Part shown: positions 1 through 9,781 of the stretch, one piece after another | Layout of the letters: every line of letters begins with the position of its first letter | How positions within the stretch are numbered: the first letter of the stretch is position 1 | Source of the DNA: Arthrobacter sp. P2b | GTDB taxonomy: Bacteria > Actinomycetota > Actinomycetes > Actinomycetales > Micrococcaceae | DNA: 64,000 nt | NCBI RefSeq assembly: GCF_900168295.1 | Contig: NZ_FVZL01000015.1 | Coordinates: 32,576 to 96,575 of the forward strand | Direction: 5' to 3' | Translations under genes and position numbers: made by a program | Notes under the pieces: model-generated | Seen by the model: the letters and a program-made list of their open reading frames with translations, nothing else | Database searches by the model: none | Told to the model about the DNA's origin: nothing

Positions 1-4
1 CCAT
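1..4 (-). CDS. tctA: Start of tctA-like large membrane subunit (partial)
   Basis: Only the start codon is in the window: reverse-strand ATG at 4-2, overlapping the TGA stop of tctB as ATGA. The identity is inferred from the usual order tctC-tctB-tctA of tripartite tricarboxylate transporters; no TctA protein sequence is visible, so this is a positional call. Confidence 0.5.
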
Positions 5-516
5 CAGAGGATTCCTTCCAGGAGTCCGGCCGGCAGTGCGATGCCGAGGCCGAGGTAGAAGCCGTAGAAGGTGAGCAGGGCCAGGGCCAGGGAAATGATC
101 CCGTCTCGGATGTAGTGGCGGCTGCCCAGGGCGAGGACGCTGCCCCAGAACAGTACCGTTCCGGAGATGACCCAGCCGGCCCAGTCGATGAGCAGGATGT
201 TAAGGATGAAGGCGCCTGCCAGGGGCAGGACCGTCTTCCAGTCGGCGGGGTGGGTAAGGTCCACGTCCTCGCCGCCTTCCGCCTCGCCCTGGCCGCCGCG
301 GAGGACGTTGACGGCCAGGAGGACGGCGCAGACCAGCAGCATGGCGCCCACGATGAACGGGAGGGTCTTTGGTCCTACTGGATCAGACTGGGAGTACGGG
401 GTGGAGATGCGGGCCGCGTCCCAGATGACCAGGGCGCCGGCCGCGCCGAGCAGGAGGGCAACCCCCAGCTCGGCGCGGCCTTTCAGCCGTGAGGCAAGTG
501 TTGGGGAGGAGCTCAC
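4..516 (-). CDS. tctB: TctB-type small membrane subunit of tripartite tricarboxylate transporter
   Basis: A 170-residue protein with four hydrophobic segments (about residues 15-35, 50-68, 92-112 and 125-160), the layout of the TctB family. TctB is the small integral membrane partner of TctA in secondary, binding-protein-dependent uptake of di- and tricarboxylates. I chose the GTG at 516 because it overlaps the tctC stop as GTGA, which implies translational coupling; a longer reading frame upstream would run inside tctC and its extra N-terminus is arginine-rich and not membrane-like. It is followed directly by the tctA start (ATGA). Sure of family, unsure of substrate. Confidence 0.85.
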   Translation of the reverse strand: MSSSPTLASRLKGRAELGVALLLGAAGALVIWDAARISTPYSQSDPVGPKTLPFIVGAMLLVCAVLLAVNVLRGGQGEAEGGEDVDLTHPADWKTVLPLAGAFILNILLIDWAGWVISGTVLFWGSVLALGSRHYIRDGIISLALALLTFYGFYLGLGIALPAGLLEGIL

Positions 517-1523
517 GCCAAGCCAAGCTTCGTGAGGACGTCCGCCACCCGCTTGTCCTGCTCGGCGAGGAAGGTCTCGAACTCGTCGCCGGTGATGAAG
601 GCGTCGGTCCAGCTGTTGGTCTTCAGTGCTTCCTTCCACCCTTCGGTGGCGTGCATCTTCTCAAGGGCGGCGATCAGGGATGCCTTGTCCTCGTCGCTGA
701 TGCCCGGAGGGGCGACGATGCCGCGCCAGTTGGTGAAGACCAGGTCGATGTTGGATTCCTTCAGCGTGGGTGCGTCCACGCCTTCAAGCCGCTCTTCGCC
801 GCTGGTGGCCAGGACGCGGACTTCACCGGATTCGATCTGCTTGAGGTACTCACCGGCACCGGAGGCCGCGAAGCCCACCTTGTTGCCGAGGATGGCCGGG
901 AGGAGGTCCCCGCCGCCGTCGTAGGAAACGAAGTTCACCTTGGTGGCGTCAATGCCCAGGGCGCCGGCGAGCTGCATGGGCAGCAGGTGGTCCGGGCCGC
1001 CCGGGGAGGAGCCGCCGCCGACGCTGATGGAACTTGGATCAGCCTTCCAGGCGGCAACCAGGTCATCGATGGTCTTGTAGGGCGAATCCTTGCTGACCAT
1101 GATGGCGCCGGGCTCTTCGATGAGCCGGGCCAGGGGAGTGGTGGCCGTGAGCTTGGACTCGGACTTGTTGGTGTAGCTTGCGCCCACCACGCCCAGGCCC
1201 ATGAGCATGGTGAGGTCGCCGTTGCCCTTTTCGTTCACGATGCGGGCCAGGCCCACGGTCCCGCCGGCACCGGCGAGGTTGAAGACTTCGGTGTTGGTGG
1301 CAACCTTCTCGTCGTCGAGGACCTTGGCGGCCACGCGGGCGGTGGTGTCGTAGCCACCGCCCGGAGTGTTGGGGACCATGATCTGCAGGCCGGAGATGGG
1401 CCCGGCGGCAGCGCCGGAGCTTTCCGTGCCCGTGGAGCTTTTGCCGGTGGCACCGCAGCCGGTGGCCATCAGGGCGATGCCGGCGGCGACGGCGGCGATT
1501 CGCAATGCGCGGATCTGGCGCAT
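513..1523 (-). CDS. tctC: TctC-type extracytoplasmic solute-binding lipoprotein
   Basis: A 336-residue periplasmic-type binding protein of the Bug/TctC family. The N-terminus is a lipoprotein signal with Cys23 after the ATG sequence of the lipobox, then a Ser/Thr/Gly-rich linker. Family landmarks include the early PGGGYD stretch and the GGGSSPGGPDHLL stretch that usually line the carboxylate pocket. The start at 1523 is preceded by an AAGAGGAA ribosome site; an upstream ATG at 1556 has none. It is first in tctC-tctB-tctA and divergent from a CitA/CitB-type two-component system, so it probably delivers a tricarboxylate (citrate-like) ligand; the actual ligand cannot be read from sequence. Confidence 0.88.
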   Translation of the reverse strand: MRQIRALRIAAVAAGIALMATGCGATGKSSTGTESSGAAAGPISGLQIMVPNTPGGGYDTTARVAAKVLDDEKVATNTEVFNLAGAGGTVGLARIVNEKGNGDLTMLMGLGVVGASYTNKSESKLTATTPLARLIEEPGAIMVSKDSPYKTIDDLVAAWKADPSSISVGGGSSPGGPDHLLPMQLAGALGIDATKVNFVSYDGGGDLLPAILGNKVGFAASGAGEYLKQIESGEVRVLATSGEERLEGVDAPTLKESNIDLVFTNWRGIVAPPGISDEDKASLIAALEKMHATEGWKEALKTNSWTDAFITGDEFETFLAEQDKRVADVLTKLGLA

Positions 1524-1588
1524 GGTGTTCCTCTTCTCATGAAAAATGATCAGCAAGACTGACTTGTGCTTCGATGCTAGGTTCCGCC

Positions 1589-1602
1589 GTGATACCGGTC
1601 AC
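1589..1602. promoter_or_regulatory. Possible operator between tctC and the kinase gene
   Basis: The 14 bases at 1589-1602 begin GTGA and end TCAC around an ACCGGT core, giving a short dyad in the 275-bp divergent region. It is a candidate binding site for the adjacent response regulator. Only four bases per arm match outside the core, so this is weak. Confidence 0.3.
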
Positions 1603-1798
1603 TCTTATGTACGCAGAGAAAGTTAAGTTCATTGCGTTCACGTTTCGGGAATCCCTCATCGCCGGGCGCCTCCGGGGTGGAAAGCCCTGCCAGCCGTGCA
1701 CCTGCTCCGCCTGCGGTATAGTTCCCGTACCTCCGCCGGTGGCCGCAGGACCAGTGGCCCGGCCGGACTTATTTGCTGAACCTTAAGGACCAACCACC

Positions 1799-3391
1799 GT
1801 GACTCGACGAAGAGGGATGTCCCTCGCGGGGCAGTACCTCGTGCTGCAGTTGCTGATTGTGTTGGCAGTCCTGGTGGCCGTGGTGGCCATCTCCCTGGCC
1901 CAGTCTGCGGCCGCCTTCGAGCGCGTCGAAGGCCGCCGTGCGCTGTCCGCCGCCGAAGCGCTCGGTAACAACCCTGCGGTCCGTGAATTGCTTCCCGCCG
2001 CCGAACCCCGTGTGGGCGCAGCACTCCCGGCAGTGGCCGAGTCCGTCCGGACAGTCTCCGGGGCGTCCCAGGTGGCGCTGGCGAAGCTGGACCGGACGGT
2101 GGTGGCCTCGTCCGACCCCGGGCTCCTGGGCCAGCACCTGGAACTGGGGGAGAGCCGGGTGATGGACGGCCGCGCCTGGACCGGAGTGGTGGCCGGGAGC
2201 GGCGCAGCCCTCCTGTCCGCCCACGTCCCGGTGCTGGACGACGCCGGGAAAATGATCGGCATCGCCTCGGTCAGCCGGAACTATCCCACCACGCTGGAGC
2301 GGCTTGGCGATGCCGTCCCCAACCTGCTCACGTATGTGGGGGTGGCCAGCGTGCTGGGTGTCGCGGGCTCCCTCCTGTTGTCCCGCCGCGTCAAGCGGCA
2401 GACCCTGGGCATGGAACCCAGCGAGATTACCAACTTGGTTGAAAACCGTGAGGCCATGCTGCACGGGCTCAAGGAAGGCGTGGTGGCCCTCGATCCGAAC
2501 GAGCGCATCACCGTGGCCAATGACAGCGCCCGGGAACTCCTGGGACTGCCCGCGGACTGCGTGGGCAAGAAGCTTGCATCACTTCCCGTGGATCCCGCAC
2601 TGAAAGTGGTGCTGACCCGCGACCAGCCGGAGCCTGACCAGCTGGTCCTGGTGGGCGAGCGGCTGGTGGTGCTGAACCGGGTTCCCATCCGTTCCCGCGG
2701 CCGCGGGATTGGCTCCGTCACCACCCTGCGTGACAGGACCGAGCTGTCCTCCCTGGAAAAGGAACTCGGCGCCACCCGCACTGCCACGGACACCCTCCGC
2801 GCACAGGCACACGAGTTCGCCAACCAGCTGCATGTCATCTCCGGCCTGATCCAGATCGGCGACTACGATTCGGTGGTGCAGTTCGTGAACGGGGCAACGG
2901 TGGACCGGACCCGGCTCAGTGACGAGGTCACGGCAAGGATCCAGGACCCTGCGCTGGCCGCACTGCTCATCGCCAAGTCCAGCCTGGCGGCGGAACGCGG
3001 CGTGGCCCTCCAGCTGGATCCCGAATCATCGCTGCGTCCGGTCAATGATGAGCTTTCGCGCGACCTTGCCACCGTGGCAGGGAACCTGGTGGACAACGCG
3101 TTCGACGCCGTTGCCGGGGTTGGGCAGGCCTCCGTCCGGGTGCTTGTGGAGGACAGTGGGGGCCAGGTTACCGTCACCGTCCGTGACAACGGGCCCGGCG
3201 TCCCGGCGGACAAGGTGCAGGACATTTTCCGGCAGGGATTCACCACCAAGGATTCCAGGCGGGAGGGCGGGCGCGGGTTTGGCCTGGCACTCTCCCGCGT
3301 GGTCTGCCGCCGGTCGGGCGGCGACCTGACGGTGGCCAACAGCAACGGGGCGGTTTTTACCGCCCGATTCAAAAGAGGTGCAGAAGCATGA
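1799..3391 (+). CDS. CitA/DcuS-type sensor histidine kinase
   Basis: A 530-residue membrane kinase. A first transmembrane helix (about 13-35) and a second (about 178-198) enclose an extracytoplasmic sensor domain of the Cache/PASC type seen in CitA and DcuS. A PAS domain (about 215-310) follows, then a SpoOB-type dimerization helix with the phospho-acceptor His338 in the AHEFANQLH motif, and an HATPase domain with N box (NLVDNAFDAV, near 430) and G boxes (DNGPGVP, GGRGFGLAL). Start is GTG with a TAAGGAC site 8 bases upstream. It overlaps the response regulator gene by ATGA. It probably senses the carboxylate taken up by the divergent Tct transporter. Confidence 0.9.
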   Translation: MTRRRGMSLAGQYLVLQLLIVLAVLVAVVAISLAQSAAAFERVEGRRALSAAEALGNNPAVRELLPAAEPRVGAALPAVAESVRTVSGASQVALAKLDRTVVASSDPGLLGQHLELGESRVMDGRAWTGVVAGSGAALLSAHVPVLDDAGKMIGIASVSRNYPTTLERLGDAVPNLLTYVGVASVLGVAGSLLLSRRVKRQTLGMEPSEITNLVENREAMLHGLKEGVVALDPNERITVANDSARELLGLPADCVGKKLASLPVDPALKVVLTRDQPEPDQLVLVGERLVVLNRVPIRSRGRGIGSVTTLRDRTELSSLEKELGATRTATDTLRAQAHEFANQLHVISGLIQIGDYDSVVQFVNGATVDRTRLSDEVTARIQDPALAALLIAKSSLAAERGVALQLDPESSLRPVNDELSRDLATVAGNLVDNAFDAVAGVGQASVRVLVEDSGGQVTVTVRDNGPGVPADKVQDIFRQGFTTKDSRREGGRGFGLALSRVVCRRSGGDLTVANSNGAVFTARFKRGAEA

Positions 3392-4056
3392 TCAACGTCC
3401 TGATAGTCGATGACGACTTCATGGTGGCCAAGGTCCACGCCGGGTTCATCCAGCGGACGCCCGGCTTCAAGGTGGTTGGTGCTGCCCATACCGGCGCCCA
3501 GGCGGTGATCGAAACCGAACGGCTGCAGCCGGATCTGGTGCTGCTGGACATTCACCTGCCGGACATTAACGGCCTGGACCTGATGCAGCAACTGCGTGAG
3601 GTGGCCCCGGAACTGGATGTGCTGGTGATCAGCGCTGCCCGCGAAGTGGAGACAGTCCGGAAGGCGCTCCGGGGAGGCATCGTCCACTACCTCATCAAGC
3701 CCTTTTCGCAATCGGACCTGCAGGAGCGGCTGGAGCATTACCGGAGCGCCTACCAGAGCCTCGATGCGTCCAAGGACATTGCCGAGCAGTCGGACGTCAA
3801 CCGGGTCTTCGGCCTGGACCGCAGCGAGCGGCCGCTGCCCAAGGGCTGCAGCGTGGAGACACTGAAGCTGGTGGAGGCGGCCCTGGGCGCAGCCCCCGGT
3901 GACCTTTCGGCCGCCGAGCTGGCAGAGGAACTCGGCACGTCACGCGTCAGTGCCCGCCGCTACCTGGAGTACCTGCACGATGAAGGCACCCTGGACGTCC
4001 GGCTCAAGTACGGTGTGGGACGCCCCGAGCGCCGCTACGTCATGAAGGGCAAGTAG
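3388..4056 (+). CDS. CitB/DcuR-type response regulator
   Basis: A 222-residue regulator: receiver domain with the acidic cluster Asp8-Asp10, phospho-acceptor Asp54 (LLDIHLPD) and the conserved Lys of the LIKPF motif, then a linker and a C-terminal DNA-binding domain (about 160-222) with a helix-turn-helix around LAEELGTSRVSARRYLEYL, as in the CitB/DctR group. It is translationally coupled to the kinase (ATGA). With the kinase it likely activates the divergent tctCBA operon, as TctD/TctE-type systems do; that target is inferred from position. Confidence 0.9.
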   Translation: MINVLIVDDDFMVAKVHAGFIQRTPGFKVVGAAHTGAQAVIETERLQPDLVLLDIHLPDINGLDLMQQLREVAPELDVLVISAAREVETVRKALRGGIVHYLIKPFSQSDLQERLEHYRSAYQSLDASKDIAEQSDVNRVFGLDRSERPLPKGCSVETLKLVEAALGAAPGDLSAAELAEELGTSRVSARRYLEYLHDEGTLDVRLKYGVGRPERRYVMKGK

Positions 4057-4084
4057 CCGGCACGCCGGGAACCCGGAGCCAGTC

Positions 4085-5095
4085 CTAGTGTTCGCCGCCA
4101 GGCGTGGGGCCCGGAAGGAATTCCGAGGGCAGTTCAGCCACCGGGACAATCACCATGTCCTGGACCTTCCAGTCCATGGCTACGCAGGCTTCGCGTGCCG
4201 CCTCAATTTGGTCCAGGGTGGGCATGGTGCCTCGCGCCGGAACCACGAACGATTCCACGTGGAACACGTGCCCCTCGTCCCGGATGCGTGACTTGGCCGT
4301 CTCTGCCCACGGGAGGCCGCAGAGGTAGGTGTCCAGCTGCCGCCCCAGGGGGTGGGGCGCGTCGTCGTCGTAGGTCATGGCGCGTTTGTCCATGAGGGCC
4401 GAGACTGCTGCGCGGGTGTTCCGGACGCCGTCGTGCAGGATGCTCCCGGAAATGACCAGGGCGGCGGCATAGTCCGCCCACCACCAGCCAATCCCAATGC
4501 CTGCCACTCCGACGGCAGCAGCAAGGGCGGTCATCCAGTCCGCCTTGTTCATGTCAGCGTCGGCGTACAGCACTTTGTCGTGCAGCTTCTCTGCAAGCTT
4601 CATCTTGACCCGGCCCAGCCAGATGGGAGGCCCTGCCGTGAGGACCATTGCCGTGATCATCAGCCAACCAAGCCAGATGGTCTGGCCAAAAAAGTTGAAG
4701 CCGCCGATCGTGGGATGTTCCGCGCTCAACAGCCCAATGGCGGAATCCACGATGAGATAGGCGCCCATGACGGTGAGGGCCACCGCCGCCACGACGTGCG
4801 CAATGCCCACCGCCCGGTGGTAGCCGTAGGGGTGGTCCTCGCTGGGGTGTCTGCGGATGACGCGTGTGGCGAAAAGGAAGGCAATGGGCGGCAGGAAGGA
4901 CAGGACGTCCTCCACCCATGCGGCCTTCATCGCCTGGGAGTTGCCGAGCACCCCAAACACGAGGGCCGTGGAGGCCGCCAGGAATCCGATGGTGATCCAC
5001 TCGTACTTTTTGGCTTTGCGCAGGGCGTCCTGCTGTTCCTGCGGCAGTTGCGTGTGGCCGAACCGCACGTCAGTCCCGCTGCCGGGCGCGCTCAT
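4085..5095 (-). CDS. CDF-family cation efflux protein with non-canonical metal site
   Basis: A 336-residue membrane protein with about six transmembrane helices and a C-terminal cytoplasmic domain, matching the cation diffusion facilitator fold; the HPYGYHRAVGIAHV segment is the counterpart of the CDF motif after helix 2. The helix-2 metal-ligand pair seems reduced to one acidic residue (AWVEDVLSF), and the helix-5 His-x3-Asp is replaced by a DADMNKAD stretch. Zinc transport is therefore not assured; Mn, Fe or Co are possible. The ATG at 5095 overlaps the upstream lipoprotein stop as ATGA, so the two are co-translated. Confidence 0.8.
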   Translation of the reverse strand: MSAPGSGTDVRFGHTQLPQEQQDALRKAKKYEWITIGFLAASTALVFGVLGNSQAMKAAWVEDVLSFLPPIAFLFATRVIRRHPSEDHPYGYHRAVGIAHVVAAVALTVMGAYLIVDSAIGLLSAEHPTIGGFNFFGQTIWLGWLMITAMVLTAGPPIWLGRVKMKLAEKLHDKVLYADADMNKADWMTALAAAVGVAGIGIGWWWADYAAALVISGSILHDGVRNTRAAVSALMDKRAMTYDDDAPHPLGRQLDTYLCGLPWAETAKSRIRDEGHVFHVESFVVPARGTMPTLDQIEAAREACVAMDWKVQDMVIVPVAELPSEFLPGPTPGGEH

Positions 5096-5583
5096 GCCTG
5101 GGCCGCCGCACTCTTCAGGAAGGCGTCCAGTTCCAGCAGGAACGCGTTTTCGCCCATCGGAACCAGCATGATGTGCTTGTGCAGTGATCCCCGCCCGTCC
5201 CTGGATTCCGCGTAGGGGCGCGTCAGGCCCGCGTGGGTGGACCACGGCGTCTTGTCATCCAGGCCGCCGATCACCAGGTCCAGCCCGCCATGCTTGAGCT
5301 CCTCAGCCAGGACCTGCTCAGTCCCGATGGTCCACTCGACGTCCGCCCCCAGCGTCTGCGCGAATTGCCGCACCAGTTCCGCCTCCGAGCCCTGGACAGC
5401 ATCTGTTCCAAGGGTGTCCTGCCCGGAAATCCGCACCCAGTCACCGTTGGGGCTGGCACCCACGCGAAGGGTACCGCCGCGGACTTTCTCCAGGGTGCCC
5501 TGCGGGTCCACCGGGTACGTCCCGCAACCGGCAACAAGCATCACCCCGGCCAGCAGGACGGCCACTAACGTGTGACGCCGCAT
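5092..5583 (-). CDS. Short family-3 solute-binding-like lipoprotein
   Basis: A 163-residue exported protein with a clear lipoprotein signal (lipobox LVAGC). The rest resembles one and a half lobes of amino acid ABC transporter binding proteins (GGTLRVGASPNGDWV, then GSEAELVRQFAQTLGADVEW and the LVIGGLDDKTPW segment) but is far below the usual 250-280 residues. Start is taken as ATG 5583, 7 bases after a GGAG site; an in-frame GTG two codons earlier is possible. No ABC permease is nearby; the coupled downstream gene is a CDF transporter, so it may be a metal- or ligand-binding accessory of that carrier. Function is not established. Confidence 0.7.
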   Translation of the reverse strand: MRRHTLVAVLLAGVMLVAGCGTYPVDPQGTLEKVRGGTLRVGASPNGDWVRISGQDTLGTDAVQGSEAELVRQFAQTLGADVEWTIGTEQVLAEELKHGGLDLVIGGLDDKTPWSTHAGLTRPYAESRDGRGSLHKHIMLVPMGENAFLLELDAFLKSAAAQA

Positions 5584-5680
5584 CGGCACTCTCCTTCCAG
5601 CAGGTACTTTTCATCTTCATGATAGACAGCATGCTTACCATTCGATGAAATCTGTGGATACCTCGGCCGCATTCAGCCCA

Positions 5681-5748
5681 GCAGAAATGGACCGGCGCAG
5701 CAGGAATGAACCCGGCCGGGCAGAAACGAACAGCGCGGCAGAAATGAA
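5681..5748. repeat. Four imperfect short direct repeats, period 18-20 nt
   Basis: A core of the form GCAGAAATGAA recurs starting at 5681, 5700, 5720 and 5738 with one or two changes per copy. The array sits just beyond the hutG stop, in the gap before the lipoprotein gene. It may be a binding array, a decayed minisatellite or a chance series. Confidence 0.55.
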
Positions 5749-5749
5749 T

Positions 5750-6739
5750 TCAGCGCAGCAAAGTGTCCAGCAGCCGCGCCGCAACCTTCGCTGTCCGGCC
5801 GTCGACGTCGAACGCGGGGTTGAGCTCCGCAACGTCCAGGTGGAGCAGTTTGCCGCTCCAGGCCACCTGCCGGCAGACGGCACTGATGACGGGCAGCGGC
5901 ACGCCATATGCGGCGGGGGCACTGACCCCCGGAGCCACCGCCGCGGGAAGCACGTCCAGGTCGATGGTCAGGTACAGGACGTCGATGTCCCCGAGGAAGG
6001 AGGCCACGAAAGCCCGGACCCGCTCCGCCTCGCAGTCCTCGTCCAGCAGGTAGCGCACGCCCAGCCGCCCTGCGGTGTCGAAAAGCGCCCTGGTGTTGTT
6101 GGCTTCGGAGATACCCACCACGGCGTACCGGAAGTCCCGCCCGGCGTCAGCTTCTGCCTCTGCCATCTGGAGGAATGGTGTCCCGGAGCTGGGAACCGGT
6201 TCGTCCCGAAGGTCAAAGTGGGCATCGAGGTTCAGCACGCCCAGCCGCTGGCCGCCCTGGACTGCCTGGGAAGCGCTGACGCCGAGGTAGCTTGCGTAGG
6301 CCGTTTCGTGGCCGCCGCCCAGCACCACGGTCAAGTGCCCGGCGTCGAGCAGCTCCGTTACGGCATGGCCTGCGCGTTCCTGGCCGTCTTCCAGGTCGCC
6401 GCCGGACACCACAACGTCACCTGCGTCCGCGATGCTGCGGTCCAGGTGGAACGCCAGGGGACCCAGGGCCTTCCGCAGGGCGGCGGGTGCCGCGGACGCG
6501 CCGGTGCGGCCCTTGTTCCGGCGCACCCCTTCGTCGCTGGCAAAGCCGAGCAGGGCCACGGGCTTGGAAGCGTCACCGGCGCCTTGGCCGTCGCCGCCGG
6601 CATTCCCGGGGACTGCCGGTCCTGCCTGGCCGTACTCTGCCACGGCCTGCCACCAGCGGCGGTGCTCCGGCCCGTCCCCGTCGAACCTTCCCGTCCAGGG
6701 CTGGGGCGGGACATCGACGGCGGGGCTCACGGCAGGCAT
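5750..6739 (-). CDS. hutG: Formimidoylglutamase (arginase/ureohydrolase family)
   Basis: A 329-residue ureohydrolase-fold enzyme that cleaves N-formimidoyl-L-glutamate to glutamate and formamide, the last step of one histidine degradation route. Manganese-binding motifs are intact: GGGHE (near residue 150), DAHFD (near 180) and the TIDLDVLPAAVAPGVSAPA block (near 260). Length and motifs separate it from agmatinase, which has different spacing, but the substrate is still assigned by family. The ATG at 6739 has a poorly spaced GAGG; a GTG three codons inside is an alternative start. Other hut genes are absent from the window. It is divergent from the antiporter gene. Confidence 0.85.
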   Translation of the reverse strand: MPAVSPAVDVPPQPWTGRFDGDGPEHRRWWQAVAEYGQAGPAVPGNAGGDGQGAGDASKPVALLGFASDEGVRRNKGRTGASAAPAALRKALGPLAFHLDRSIADAGDVVVSGGDLEDGQERAGHAVTELLDAGHLTVVLGGGHETAYASYLGVSASQAVQGGQRLGVLNLDAHFDLRDEPVPSSGTPFLQMAEAEADAGRDFRYAVVGISEANNTRALFDTAGRLGVRYLLDEDCEAERVRAFVASFLGDIDVLYLTIDLDVLPAAVAPGVSAPAAYGVPLPVISAVCRQVAWSGKLLHLDVAELNPAFDVDGRTAKVAARLLDTLLR

Positions 6740-6911
6740 GCCTCAAGCTCACCGCATGCAGGCGGCGAAAACCAGCAGCGCCGCCGTCGTCGTGTCTGGA
6801 ATCCAAGAACCCCGTCCAAAACGGCAGGGGCTATGGTGGAGCAATCCCGTTTGGGACCGCAGAACGTTTGCCTGCGCCGGACGGGCGCAATGAACAGTCC
6901 GGAGAGCACGC

Positions 6912-8216
6912 ATGTTTGAAGCCCCCAACCTCCTGTTTGCCGCCGCCGGCGTGGCGGTGTTCATCGCCGCGGTGCTGCCCAAGCTGTTGCGCAACATGCC
7001 GTTTTCGATGCCCATGGTCTTCCTCGGAGCCGGAATGGGAGTGTTCGCCCTGATCCCCACGCTTCCCGATCCGGACCCGGTGGCGCACGGCGACTTCGTC
7101 CTGCACCTCGCCGAAATCTGCGTCATCATCTCCCTGATGGGCGCGGGGCTGGCACTGGACCGGCCGGTGGGGCGCAAGGAGTGGTCCACCACGTGGCGGC
7201 TCCTGGGGATCGCCATGCCGCTGTGCATTGTCGCCTTGACCTTGCTGGGGCTGTGGTTCCTGGGCCTGGGCCTCGGCGCTGCACTGCTGGTGGCCTCCAG
7301 CCTGGCTCCCACGGACCCCGTCCTGGCGTCGGAGGTGCAGGTGGGGGAGCCGGCAGACCACGACGACGGCGCCAACAAGGAGGATGAGGTGCGGTTCGGC
7401 CTCACCTCGGAGGCCGGCCTCAATGACGGACTGGCGTTCCCCTTCGTCTACCTGGCCATCGCCATCAGCATTGCTGGATCGTCCCCGTCCTCGTGGTTTC
7501 TGGAATGGTTCGGGGTGGACGTCCTGTGGCGGCTGGCCATTGGCCTGCTGTTGGGCTTCCTGATGGGCAAACTGCTGGGCCGGCTCTTCTTCTCGGCCCG
7601 GAAAGAAAGCCTCCGGCTGTCCAACCACTCGGAGGGCTTCGTGGCCCTCGCCGCGACGTTCCTGGCGTACGGGCTGACGGAGATGGTGGAGGGCTACGGC
7701 TTCATCGCGGTGTTCGTCTGCGCCGTCACCATCCGGGCCGCAGAGCATACGCACGGCTACCACCGCGTGCTCCATTCCTACGTGGAGCAGCTGGAGCGGC
7801 TCCTGACCGTGGTGATCCTGGTCCTGCTCGGCGGCGCCATTGCCCGCGGACTGCTGGCCGGCATCGGACTGGCCGAGGTGCTCGTGGCGTTGGCATTCCT
7901 GCTGGTGGTGCGCCCGCTGGCCGGGTGGGTGGGGCTGCTGGGCGGGAAAACCGGCCCGCGTGAGCGGATCGCCCTGTCCTTCTTCGGCATCCGCGGGATC
8001 GGGTCCCTGTACTACCTCGCCTACGCCCTCGGAAAAGGGCAGTTCGGCGGCCAGGCAGAGTGGCTGTGGGCCTTCGTGGGACTGGTGGTGGCACTGTCCA
8101 TCGTGATCCACGGCGCCACCACCTCGCCCCTGATGAACCGGCTGGACCGGCTTCGCGAGAAGAAGGCCCGTGCCGTTTCGGGGGACGAAGGGCTCGCCCC
8201 CAACACCCCGGTATAG
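6912..8216 (+). CDS. Cation:proton antiporter, CPA1 family
   Basis: A 434-residue membrane protein with about 12 hydrophobic helices. It carries the CPA1 signature blocks APTDPVLAS (around residue 130) and SEAGLNDG (around 165), whose acidic residues exchange Na+ or K+ for protons. A hydrophilic, acidic loop (EVQVGEPADHDDGANKEDE) separates the two. The C-terminus is short with no regulatory cytosolic domain. It stands alone and convergent with the purine permease, with a 12-bp gap. Ion preference cannot be read from the sequence. Confidence 0.88.
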   Translation: MFEAPNLLFAAAGVAVFIAAVLPKLLRNMPFSMPMVFLGAGMGVFALIPTLPDPDPVAHGDFVLHLAEICVIISLMGAGLALDRPVGRKEWSTTWRLLGIAMPLCIVALTLLGLWFLGLGLGAALLVASSLAPTDPVLASEVQVGEPADHDDGANKEDEVRFGLTSEAGLNDGLAFPFVYLAIAISIAGSSPSSWFLEWFGVDVLWRLAIGLLLGFLMGKLLGRLFFSARKESLRLSNHSEGFVALAATFLAYGLTEMVEGYGFIAVFVCAVTIRAAEHTHGYHRVLHSYVEQLERLLTVVILVLLGGAIARGLLAGIGLAEVLVALAFLLVVRPLAGWVGLLGGKTGPRERIALSFFGIRGIGSLYYLAYALGKGQFGGQAEWLWAFVGLVVALSIVIHGATTSPLMNRLDRLREKKARAVSGDEGLAPNTPV

Positions 8217-8228
8217 GCCGGGAGCGGG

Positions 8229-9671
<1,443 letters not shown>

Positions 9672-9781
9672 TAGTCCTCCGGGGAAGTCTGTGGGGATAC
9701 CTGCATCCTATGGGTGTGACGGCGGAAGGGCCGGCAAATTCCCCTAGTCTGTAAGGAAGCCAACACAAGGAGCAGTCCCGC

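Noticed and set aside
489..1562. Long plus-strand open frame opposite tctC
   Set aside because: It is antisense to a clear TctC gene; the wobble-GC bias of high-GC DNA opens such frames, and no family motif or ribosome site supports it. The same holds for the long frames at 8307-9674, 24062-25339 and 56396-58072.
5635..5922. Short minus-strand frame in the hutG 3' region
   Set aside because: It reads the end of hutG out of frame and continues through the intergenic repeats; no start signal or motif.
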